From: Apostichopus japonicus
Taxonomy: Eukaryota > Echinodermata > Holothuroidea > Aspidochirotida > Stichopodidae
NCBI RefSeq assembly: GCF_037975245.1
Contig: NC_092565.1
Location: forward strand, 24,241,999-24,305,998
Reading direction: 5' to 3'
Length of the DNA: 64,000 nucleotides
Below the pieces are notes generated by a model. That model saw only the letters and a program-made list of their open reading frames with translations. It made no database searches and had not been told where the DNA came from. Both the position numbers and the translations under genes were made by a program. Shown one piece after another: positions 1-10,519 of the stretch; position 1 is the stretch's first letter, and each line of letters starts with the position of its first letter.

Positions 1-270
1 TTTGAGTGCTTTATTAAATTCAAAATTCTTTGTAAAATAGGCACTAAACTGATGTCTTAAAACCTCAAATTTCTCAGAGCTTCCGGGGGCATCGACCCCT
101 GGACCCCAACTGGGGCATTTCCCATGTACCCCACCATGGGCTCTAAGGCAGGATCATGGACCCCACCTGTAACTGTGTCGCGCTGTGTGCCGATTGACGC
201 CTTTGGCGTTAGTATAGTATCACCCACAAAGTTCAGTGATTTTTTTTTATACCCCAGGCTCATCCCTGGT
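1..270. other. Unclassified 5' flank of satellite
   Basis: AT-rich sequence with a short GC-rich stretch (about 85-150) carrying repeated ccc/ggg blocks. A 75-codon minus-strand open frame lies here, but it has no recognisable domain and no splice context. It probably belongs to the intron preceding the exon at 8906, or to a repeat fragment. I see no gene that can be supported. Confidence 0.4.
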
Positions 271-3200
271 GATGAGGAGAGCATGTACGCTCTCTAGAGT
301 GATCAAATTACAATGATCAGAGAATTTCCACTGTTACTACAATAGTAAAGAGGATGAGGATAGCATGTACGCTCTCTAGAGTGATCAAATTACAATGATC
401 AGAGAATTTCCCACTGTTACTACAATAGTAAAGAGGATGAGGATAGCATGTACGCTCTCTAGAGTGATCAAATTACAATGATCAGAGAATTCCCCACTGT
501 TACTGCAATAGTAAAGAGGATGAGGATAGCATGTACGCTCTCTAGAGTGATCAAATTACAATGATCAGAGAATTCCCCACTGTTACTGCAATAGTAAAGA
601 GGATGAGGATAGCATGTACGCTCTCTAGAGTGATCAAATTACAATGATCAGAGAATTCCCCACTGTTACTGCAATAGTAAAGAGGATGAGGATAGCATGT
701 ACGCTCTCTAGAGTGATCAAATTACAATGATCAGAGAATTCCCCACTGTTACTGCAATAGTAAAGAGGATGAGGATAGCATGTACGCTCTCTAGAGTGAT
801 CAAATTACAATGATCAGAGAATTCCCCACTGTTACTGCAATAGTAAAGAGGATGAGGATAGCATGTACGCTCTCTAGAGTGATCAAATTACAATGATCAG
901 AGAATTCCCCACTGTTACTGCAATAGTAAAGAGGATGAGGATAGCATGTACGCTCTCTAGAGTGATCAAATTACAATGATCAGAGAATTCCCCACTGTTA
1001 CTGCAATAGTAAAGAGGATGAGGATAGCATGTACGCTCTCTAGAGTGATCAAATTACAATGATCAGAGAATTCCCCACTGTTACTGCAATAGTAAAGAGG
1101 ATGAGGATAGCATGTACGCTCTCTAGAGTGATCAAATTACAATGATCAGAGAATTCCCCACTGTTACTGCAATAGTAAAGAGGATGAGGATAGCATGTAC
1201 GCTCTCTAGAGTGATCAAATTACAATGATCAGAGAATTCCCCACTGTTACTGCAATAGTAAAGAGGATGAGGATAGCATGTACGCTCTCTAGAGTGATCA
1301 AATTACAATGATCAGAGAATTCCCCACTGTTACTGCAATAGTAAAGAGGATGAGGATAGCATGTACGCTCTCTAGAGTGATCAAATTACAATGATCAGAG
1401 AATTCCCCACTGTTACTGCAATAGTAAAGAGGATGAGGATAGCATGTACGCTCTCTAGAGTGATCAAATTACAATGATCAGAGAATTCCCCACTGTTACT
1501 GCAATAGTAAAGAGGATGAGGATAGCATGTACGCTCTCTAGAGTGATCAAATTACAATGATCAGAGAATTCCCCACTGTTACTGCAATAGTAAAGAGGAT
1601 GAGGATAGCATGTACGCTCTCTAGAGTGATCAAATTACAATGATCAGAGAATTCCCCACTGTTACTGCAATAGTAAAGAGGATGAGGATAGCATGTACGC
1701 TCTCTAGAGTGATCAAATTACAATGATCAGAGAATTCCCCACTGTTACTGCAATAGTAAAGAGGATGAGGATAGCATGTACGCTCTCTAGAGTGATCAAA
1801 TTACAATGATCAGAGAATTCCCCACTGTTACTGCAATAGTAAAGAGGATGAGGATAGCATGTACGCTCTCTAGAGTGATCAAATTACAATGATCAGAGAA
1901 TTCCCCACTGTTACTGCAATAGTAAAGAGGATGAGGATAGCATGTACGCTCTCTAGAGTGATCAAATTACAATGATCAGAGAATTCCCCACTGTTACTGC
2001 AATAGTAAAGAGGATGAGGATAGCATGTACGCTCTCTAGAGTGATCAAATTACAATGATCAGAGAATTCCCCACTGTTACTGCAATAGTAAAGAGGATGA
2101 GGATAGCATGTACGCTCTCTAGAGTGATCAAATTACAATGATCAGAGAATTCCCCACTGTTACTGCAATAGTAAAGAGGATGAGGATAGCATGTACGCTC
2201 TCTAGAGTGATCAAATTACAATGATCAGAGAATTCCCCACTGTTACTGCAATAGTAAAGAGGATGAGGATAGCATGTACGCTCTCTAGAGTGATCAAATT
2301 ACAATGATCAGAGAATTCCCCACTGTTACTGCAATAGTAAAGAGGATGAGGATAGCATGTACGCTCTCTAGAGTGATCAAATTACAATGATCAGAGAATT
2401 CCCCACTGTTACTGCAATAGTAAAGAGGATGAGGATAGCATGTACGCTCTCTAGAGTGATCAAATTACAATGATCAGAGAATTCCCCACTGTTACTGCAA
2501 TAGTAAAGAGGATGAGGATAGCATGTACGCTCTCTAGAGTGATCAAATTACAATGATCAGAGAATTCCCCACTGTTACTGCAATAGTAAAGAGGATGAGG
2601 ATAGCATGTACGCTCTCTAGAGTGATCAAATTACAATGATCAGAGAATTCCCCACTGTTACTGCAATAGTAAAGAGGATGAGGATAGCATGTACGCTCTC
2701 TAGAGTGATCAAATTACAATGATCAGAGAATTCCCCACTGTTACTGCAATAGTAAAGAGGATGAGGATAGCATGTACGCTCTCTAGAGTGATCAAATTAC
2801 AATGATCAGAGAATTCCCCACTGTTACTGCAATAGTAAAGAGGATGAGGATAGCATGTACGCTCTCTAGAGTGATCAAATTACAATGATCAGAGAATTCC
2901 CCACTGTTACTGCAATAGTAAAGAGGATGAGGATAGCATGTACGCTCTCTAGAGTGATCAAATTACAATGATCAGAGAATTCCCCACTGTTACTGCAATA
3001 GTAAAGAGGATGAGGATAGCATGTACGCTCTCTAGAGTGATCAAATTACAATGATCAGAGAATTCCCCACTGTTACTGCAATAGTAAAGAGGATGAGGAT
3101 AGCATGTACGCTCTCTAGAGTGATCAAATTACAATGATCAGAGAATTCCCCACTGTTACTGCAATAGTAAAGAGGATGAGGATAGCATGTACGCTCTCTA

Positions 3201-6200
3201 GAGTGATCAAATTACAATGATCAGAGAATTCCCCACTGTTACTGCAATAGTAAAGAGGATGAGGATAGCATGTACGCTCTCTAGAGTGATCAAATTACAA
3301 TGATCAGAGAATTCCCCACTGTTACTGCAATAGTAAAGAGGATGAGGATAGCATGTACGCTCTCTAGAGTGATCAAATTACAATGATCAGAGAATTCCCC
3401 ACTGTTACTGCAATAGTAAAGAGGATGAGGATAGCATGTACGCTCTCTAGAGTGATCAAATTACAATGATCAGAGAATTCCCCACTGTTACTGCAATAGT
3501 AAAGAGGATGAGGATAGCATGTACGCTCTCTAGAGTGATCAAATTACAATGATCAGAGAATTCCCCACTGTTACTGCAATAGTAAAGAGGATGAGGATAG
3601 CATGTACGCTCTCTAGAGTGATCAAATTACAATGATCAGAGAATTCCCCACTGTTACTGCAATAGTAAAGAGGATGAGGATAGCATGTACGCTCTCTAGA
3701 GTGATCAAATTACAATGATCAGAGAATTCCCCACTGTTACTGCAATAGTAAAGAGGATGAGGATAGCATGTACGCTCTCTAGAGTGATCAAATTACAATG
3801 ATCAGAGAATTCCCCACTGTTACTGCAATAGTAAAGAGGATGAGGATAGCATGTACGCTCTCTAGAGTGATCAAATTACAATGATCAGAGAATTCCCCAC
3901 TGTTACTGCAATAGTAAAGAGGATGAGGATAGCATGTACGCTCTCTAGAGTGATCAAATTACAATGATCAGAGAATTCCCCACTGTTACTGCAATAGTAA
4001 AGAGGATGAGGATAGCATGTACGCTCTCTAGAGTGATCAAATTACAATGATCAGAGAATTCCCCACTGTTACTGCAATAGTAAAGAGGATGAGGATAGCA
4101 TGTACGCTCTCTAGAGTGATCAAATTACAATGATCAGAGAATTCCCCACTGTTACTGCAATAGTAAAGAGGATGAGGATAGCATGTACGCTCTCTAGAGT
4201 GATCAAATTACAATGATCAGAGAATTCCCCACTGTTACTGCAATAGTAAAGAGGATGAGGATAGCATGTACGCTCTCTAGAGTGATCAAATTACAATGAT
4301 CAGAGAATTCCCCACTGTTACTGCAATAGTAAAGAGGATGAGGATAGCATGTACGCTCTCTAGAGTGATCAAATTACAATGATCAGAGAATTCCCCACTG
4401 TTACTGCAATAGTAAAGAGGATGAGGATAGCATGTACGCTCTCTAGAGTGATCAAATTACAATGATCAGAGAATTCCCCACTGTTACTGCAATAGTAAAG
4501 AGGATGAGGATAGCATGTACGCTCTCTAGAGTGATCAAATTACAATGATCAGAGAATTCCCCACTGTTACTGCAATAGTAAAGAGGATGAGGATAGCATG
4601 TACGCTCTCTAGAGTGATCAAATTACAATGATCAGAGAATTCCCCACTGTTACTGCAATAGTAAAGAGGATGAGGATAGCATGTACGCTCTCTAGAGTGA
4701 TCAAATTACAATGATCAGAGAATTCCCCACTGTTACTGCAATAGTAAAGAGGATGAGGATAGCATGTACGCTCTCTAGAGTGATCAAATTACAATGATCA
4801 GAGAATTCCCCACTGTTACTGCAATAGTAAAGAGGATGAGGATAGCATGTACGCTCTCTAGAGTGATCAAATTACAATGATCAGAGAATTCCCCACTGTT
4901 ACTGCAATAGTAAAGAGGATGAGGATAGCATGTACGCTCTCTAGAGTGATCAAATTACAATGATCAGAGAATTCCCCACTGTTACTGCAATAGTAAAGAG
5001 GATGAGGATAGCATGTACGCTCTCTAGAGTGATCAAATTACAATGATCAGAGAATTCCCCACTGTTACTGCAATAGTAAAGAGGATGAGGATAGCATGTA
5101 CGCTCTCTAGAGTGATCAAATTACAATGATCAGAGAATTCCCCACTGTTACTGCAATAGTAAAGAGGATGAGGATAGCATGTACGCTCTCTAGAGTGATC
5201 AAATTACAATGATCAGAGAATTCCCCACTGTTACTGCAATAGTAAAGAGGATGAGGATAGCATGTACGCTCTCTAGAGTGATCAAATTACAATGATCAGA
5301 GAATTCCCCACTGTTACTGCAATAGTAAAGAGGATGAGGATAGCATGTACGCTCTCTAGAGTGATCAAATTACAATGATCAGAGAATTTCCCACTGTTAC
5401 TGCAATAGTAAAGAGGATGAGGATAGCATGTACGCTCTCTAGAGTGATCAAATTACAATGATCAGAGAATTTCCCACTGTTACTGCAATAGTAAAGAGGA
5501 TGAGGATAGCATGTACGCTCTCTAGAGTGATCAAATTACAATGATCAGAGAATTTCCCACTGTTACTGCAATAGTAAAGAGGATGAGGATAGCATGTACG
5601 CTCTCTAGAGTGATCAAATTACAATGATCAGAGAATTTCCCACTGTTACTGCAATAGTAAAGAGGATGAGGATAGCATGTAGGCTCTCTAGAGTGATCAA
5701 ATTACAATGATCAGAGAATTTCCCACTGTTACTACAATAGTAAAGAGGATGAGGATAGCATGTAGGCTCTCTAGAGTGATCAAATTACAATGATCAGAGA
5801 ATTTCCCACTGTTACTACAATAGTAAAGAGGATGAGGATAGCATGTACGCTCTCTAGAGTGATCAAATTACAATGATCAGAGAATTTCCCACTGTTACTA
5901 CAATAGTAAAGAGGATGAGGATAGCATGTACGCTCTCTAGAGTGATCAAATTACAATGATCAGAGAATTTCCCACTGTTACTACAATAGTAAAGAGGATG
6001 AGGATAGCATGTACGCTCTCTAGAGTGATCAAATTACAATGATCAGAGAATTTCCCACTGTTACTACAATAGTAAAGAGGATGAGGATAGCATGTACGCT
6101 CTCTAGAGTGATCAAATTACAATGATCAGAGAATTTCCCACTGTTACTACAATAGTAAAGAGGATGAGGATAGCATGTACGCTCTCTAGAGTGATCAAAT

Positions 6201-7448
6201 TACAATGATCAGAGAATTTCCCACTGTAACTGCAATAGTAAAGAGGATGAGGATAGCATGTACGCTCTCTAGAGTGATCAAATTACAATGATCAGAGAAT
6301 TTCCCACTGTTACTACAATAGTAAAGAGGATGAGGATAGCATGTACGCTCTCTAGAGTGATCAAATTACAATGATCAGAGAATTTCCCACTGTTACTACA
6401 ATAGTAAAGAGGATGAGGATAGCATGTACGCTCTCTAGAGTGATCAAATTACAATGATCAGAGAATTTCCCACTGTAACTGCAATAGTAAAGAGGATGAG
6501 GATAGCATGTACGCTCTCTAGAGTGATCAAATTACAATGACCAGAGAATTTCCCACTGTTACTGCAATAGTAAAGAGGATGAGGATAGCATGTACGCTCT
6601 CTAGAGTGATCAAATTACAATGATCAGAGAATTTCCCACTGTTACTGCAATAGTAAAGAGGATGAGGATAGCATGTACGCTCTCTAGAGTGATCAAATTA
6701 CAATGATCAGAGAATTTCCCACTGTTACTGCAATAGTAAAGAGGATGAGGATAGCATGTACGCTCTCTAGAGTGATCAAATTACAATGATCAGAGAATTT
6801 CCCACTGTTACTGCAATAGTAAAGAGGATGAGGATAGCATGTACGCTCTCTAGAGTGATCAAATTACAATGATCAGAGAATTTCCCACTGTTACTGCAAT
6901 AGTAAAGAGGATGAGGATAGCATGTACGCTCTCTAGAGTGATCAAATTACAATGATCAGAGAATTTCCCACTGTTACTGCAATAGTAAAGAGGATGAGGA
7001 TAGCATGTACGCTCTCTAGAGTGATCAAATTACAATGATCAGAGAATTCCCCACTGTAACTGCAATAGTAAAGAGGATGAGGATAGCATGTACGCTCTCT
7101 AGAGTGATCAAATTACAATGATCAGAGAATTCCCCACTGTTACTGCAATAGTAAAGAGGATGAGGATAGCATGTACGCTCTCTAGAGTGATCAAATTACA
7201 ATGATCAGAGAATTTCCCACTGTTACTACAATAGTAAGGAGGATGAGGATAGCATGTATGCTCTCTAGAGTGATCAAATTACAATGATCAGAGAATTTCC
7301 CACTGTTACTACAATAGTAAGGAGGATGAGGATAGCATGTATGCTCTCTAGAGTGATCAAATTACAATGATCAGAGAATTCCCCACTGTTACTACAATAG
7401 TAAAGAGGATGAGGATAGCATGTATGCTCTCTAGAGTTATCAAATTAC
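271..7448. repeat. 83-bp satellite array, about 86 copies
   Basis: Head-to-tail 83-bp monomers, each with the core gatgaggatagcatgtacgc, a CTCTAGAG palindrome and two TGATCA palindromes separated by 8 bp. Most copies between about 436 and 5380 look identical (variant gaattcccc followed by actgcaatag). The first two copies, and the copies after about 5388, carry gaatttccc, often with actacaatag. The last copies show further changes (gtatgctc, aaggagg). This is the classic picture of a homogenised core with older, diverged edges. There are no spacers and no long open frame. It lies in the intron upstream of the first visible CCDC186 exon. Confidence 0.97.
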
Positions 7449-7654
7449 TTCTTAAAAGTACAAATACTTGCGGCCCGCCTTAATTCAAGAGGTGTTTCAT
7501 ACCAAATACGTGGTGCTTCCACAACTGAAGATCTTTGCCCCCAAACCCAATTTGACTTGGCCTCTTTCAGGAGAGACAAATGAGTATATGCCACTCCTGA
7601 AAGATATTGGTCTGGAATTATCCCAGAAAACATGCATTTACATTTTGTATGCAG
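7449..7654. other. Unique spacer between two tandem arrays
   Basis: About 200 bp of non-repeated sequence between the 83-bp satellite and the 26/29-bp minisatellites. Short open frames on both strands (about 62-71 codons) show no recognisable similarity and no splice context. I see no gene. Confidence 0.4.
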
Positions 7655-7733
7655 TATTTCTCTGCTGTAGTTCTATGCAGTAGTTCTCTGCTGTAGTTCT
7701 ATGCAGTAGTTCTCTGCTGTAGTTCCATGTAGT
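7655..7733. repeat. 26-bp minisatellite, about 3 copies
   Basis: Three near-perfect copies of a unit containing tctctgctgtagttctatgc. It runs directly into the 29-bp array; both units share the agtatgcat/tatgcag theme, so the larger array may have grown from a related sequence. Confidence 0.85.
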
Positions 7734-8856
7734 ATGCATTACACTGTCAGGGTCTACACAGTAAGCATTTCACTGTCAGGGTCTACCCAGTATGCATTTC
7801 ACTGTCAGGGTCTACACAGTATGTATTCCACTGTCAGGGTATACACAGTATGCATTTCACTGTCAGGGTCTACACAGTATGTATTCCACTGACAGGGTAT
7901 ACACAGTATGTATTCCACTGTCAGGGTCTACCCAGTATGCATTCCACTGTCAGGGTCTACACAGTATGCATTTCACTGTCAGGATCTACACAGTATGCAT
8001 TCCACTGTCAGGGTCTACACAGTATGCATTTCACTGTCAGGGTCTACACAGTATGTATTCCACTGTCAGGGTCTACCCAGTATGCATTCCACTGTCAGGG
8101 TATACACAGTATGCATTTCACTGCCAGGGTATACACAGTATGCATTTCACTGTCAGGGTCTACACAGTATGTATTCCACTGTCAGGGTATACACAGTATG
8201 TATTCCACTGTCAGGGTCTACACAGTATGCATTTCACTGTCAGGGTATACACAGTATGCATTCCACTGTCAGGGTCTACACAGTATGCATTCCACTGTCA
8301 GGGTCTACACAGTATGCATTCCACTGTCAGGGTCTACACAGTATGTATTCCACTGTCAGGGTATACACAGTATGTATTCCACTGTCAGGGTCTACCCAGT
8401 ATGCATTCCACTGTCAGGGTCTACCCAGTATGCATTTCACTGTCAGGGTCTACACAGTATGCATTCCACTGTCAGGGTCTACACAGTATGCATTCCACTG
8501 TCAGGGTCTACACAGTATGCATTCCACTGTCAGGGTCTACCCAGTATGCATTCCACTGTCAGGGTCTACCCAGTATGCATTTCACTGTCAGGGTCTACCC
8601 AGTATGCATTTCACTGTCAGGGTCTACACAGTATGCATTCCACTGTCAGGGTCTACACAGTATGCATTCCACTGTCAGGGTCTACCCAGTATGCATTTCA
8701 CTGTCAGGGTCTACACAGTATGTATTCCACTGTCAGGGTCTACACAGTATGCATTCCACTGCCAGGGTCTACACAGTATGCATTTCACTGTCAGGGTCTA
8801 CACAGTATGCATTTCACTGCCAGGGTCTACAGAGTATGCATTTCACTGCCAGGGTC
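7729..8856. repeat. 29-bp minisatellite, about 39 copies
   Basis: Tandem units of 29 bp (core tatgcattccactgtcagg followed by gtctacacag) with frequent t/c and a/c variants. The unit has no stop codon in any forward frame and 29 is not a multiple of 3, so all three plus-strand frames stay open for 350-430 codons. Those frames are a product of the repeat, not a protein gene. The array ends about 50 bp before the splice acceptor of the exon at 8906, so it is intronic. Confidence 0.96.
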
Positions 8857-8905
8857 TGCATTCTTTCTTGTGCTGCATAAAGCTCACTTCTTTCTTCGTT
8901 CACAG

Positions 8906-9121
8906 GATCTCACAAGACAACTCCAACATGCAAAGAAACGAATTGAATCCCTGGAGAAGGATGGCCATGGCGGTAAAGAGAGTAACAGCATGGGGTCACG
9001 TACCAGCTCATCGGGGTCCCTGGAAACGGCAGGGGTACCAAGTCAGAGCACGTCCAGTTCAGCCAGAGGGAGTATATCTGGACCAGCAGCTGGGGAAGAT
9101 AAAACATCACAAAGCTCCCAG
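8906..9121 (+). CDS. CCDC186: CCDC186-like coiled-coil protein, internal exon (first in window)
   Basis: Internal exon of 216 bp (72 codons), phase 0 at both ends. It is preceded by a pyrimidine-rich acceptor (ttctttcttcgttcacag) and followed by the donor gtagga. It starts DLTRQLQHAKKRIESLEKDG, a heptad-like coiled-coil segment, and continues into a Ser/Gly/Thr-rich linker of about 45 residues. The assignment rests mainly on the next exons; this part is less conserved. The CCDC186 family (CCCP-1 in nematodes) acts with RAB2 and EIPR1 at the trans-Golgi in dense-core-vesicle maturation; that is family knowledge. The frame is also open upstream into the minisatellite, but the acceptor and the start of coiled-coil sequence mark the exon boundary. 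Earlier exons lie outside the window. Confidence 0.82.
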
Positions 9122-10082
9122 GTAGGAGTGTGACACTGGTCACAAGACACACACACACACACATAGAAACACAAACACAAAACAGACATAATAAAACAGA
9201 TACGTAAGGGATTAGAAAATGGATAAATTAATTTTTTGATATGTAAATTTAACCAGCTTTGGTAAAATGACAAATTAAAGATCAGCTTTACTCAAGTGGG
9301 GTGGCAAAGATAGGTAATGTTCATACTGAAATCAGTACGATGTATACACACATGCAAGTAGAGTTTGAAATTGTGTAGCTATAGAAGTTTGTACATGTTG
9401 TATGCAGATTGTTTTATATCTCTTAGGATCATTCCATGTTTCATTACAAATGACAGATGTACTTACGTCTGGCTAGTGGTCGTGCCAGGATAGAAGGACA
9501 GTGCCTCGAATTAACGGGATGTCTAGCCAACCTAACTGCAAGACTTCTTGAGTTTTAGACTATGGCAAAACCTATTACTTACTGAGAAGCCACCAAAGTT
9601 TGCCTTACTATGAAAATCATTAAATGAATATGAACTACCAAACTGATGATATTCATAAATGTATATAAATTTTAGTTTTGAACAAAACACAACGTCTAAG
9701 TAGACTGTTGTATCACGTAGAGATGTAAAAGTCATTGTCATTTCCCGTTGTGTTTGAGAAGACACTTCTGCCTGTGAAAATCAATCCAAAACTGGGAAAT
9801 AATGAAAATATCTTGACAAAACCTGCATTTATACCTTTGTGATTGTTAACTGTACTACAATTTGGTTATTTTTAATTTCTTTGTGTTTGCATATTTTACA
9901 ATTAAATTCAGCTATGACCACCAAATATAGCACTATTTACCAAAAAACAATTCCAAGACTCTGGAGAATTCTTCCTTCCATCTCATTCAAGCGTTGTATC
10001 GTTTGTTACTTGGAAAGTAAAGTGTCCCGTCTGTGGGTAAAGTCATTTACAAAAATTCCTAAATTTTTTGATTCTATTGTAG
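9122..10082 (+). other. CCDC186 intron (961 bp)
   Basis: Intron between the exons ending at 9121 and starting at 10083, with gtagga donor and attctattgtag acceptor. It contains a short (AC)n run near 9146-9163 just inside the donor and otherwise AT-rich sequence. No other feature is supported. Confidence 0.85.
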
Positions 10083-10255
10083 AGTCCTCAGGTGACAATA
10101 GCTTCAGGGAACAATGACTTTCCAGGGATAGACAAAGGGATGCTCGTAGAGCGGATAATACGACTCCAGAGGTTGCAGCAAAAGTACAAGGAGAAGATTG
10201 AGTTTCATCTTGAGCACAATAGGAGCCTAGTAGAGGTTGTTCAGAAGAAGAACAA
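10083..10255 (+). CDS. CCDC186: CCDC186-like conserved C-terminal coiled coil, exon
   Basis: Exon of 173 bp, phase 0 at its start and leaving two bases (aa) of a split Lys codon at its end. Acceptor attctattgtag, donor gtgagt. The protein reads through SPQVTIASGNNDFPGIDKG, then MLVERIIRLQRLQQKYKEK and IEFHLEHNRSLVEVVQKKNK. The ML(I/V)ERI(I/V)RLQR block followed by a KIEF...H segment is the conserved C-terminal coiled coil of CCDC186 as I know the family. High charge with Leu/Ile/Val heptads supports a continuous helix. The phase-2 junction joins cleanly to the next exon. Confidence 0.93.
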
Positions 10256-10449
10256 GTGAGTACACCCCATGAATTAGGTTTCACTGCCAAACTTTTGTCC
10301 AGCTTTTGACCTGAAATTTCACAGATTGCAGGCTGGATTTCAAACTTTGGCATATGCCACACTAATGTATCGCTCCTCAGGACAAGAGTGTGAAGTAAAA
10401 TGGTGATTAAAACCACTTTTTTTTTTTCTTCTTTTTGTATCTGTGACAG
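10256..10449 (+). other. CCDC186 intron (194 bp)
   Basis: Short intron with gtgagt donor and a ctgtgacag acceptor preceded by a T-rich tract (ttttttttttcttctttttg). It restores the Lys codon split as aa/g. A minus-strand open frame spanning it (10006-10416) is a shadow of the exon. Confidence 0.9.
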
Positions 10450-10519
10450 GATTATTCAAGGCTATATCCTACGGGAAGAAACAGGGACACTTTCCACAGC
10501 TGCAAGCGACATACACAAG
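10450..10519 (+). CDS. CCDC186: CCDC186-like, 70-bp exon (YILREE block)
   Basis: Exon of 70 bp. The first g completes the split Lys codon; the rest reads IIQGYILREETGTLSTAAS then DIHK and ends in phase 0 before gtaatc. The IIQxYILREExGTLSxxASD block is, to my knowledge, diagnostic of the CCDC186 C-terminus, and it sits at the same distance after the preceding helix as in vertebrate proteins. The exon is too short for a simple open-frame search to flag; it was recognised from the protein and the splice sites. It is followed by a 43.5-kb intron. Confidence 0.93.

Noticed and set aside
57-284. 75-codon minus-strand frame as a gene end
   Set aside because: No recognised domain, and the frame starts within the first satellite unit; looks like chance or old repeat sequence.
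271-7448. CRISPR-like array
   Set aside because: Units are contiguous 83-bp monomers without variable spacers, in animal DNA with introns. It is a satellite.
7792-8880. Three long overlapping plus-strand open frames (362-427 codons)
   Set aside because: They are the same 29-bp repeat read in three frames; the unit has no forward stop. No codon-level conservation, and the array lies within an intron. The only real coding part is the last stretch from 8906.
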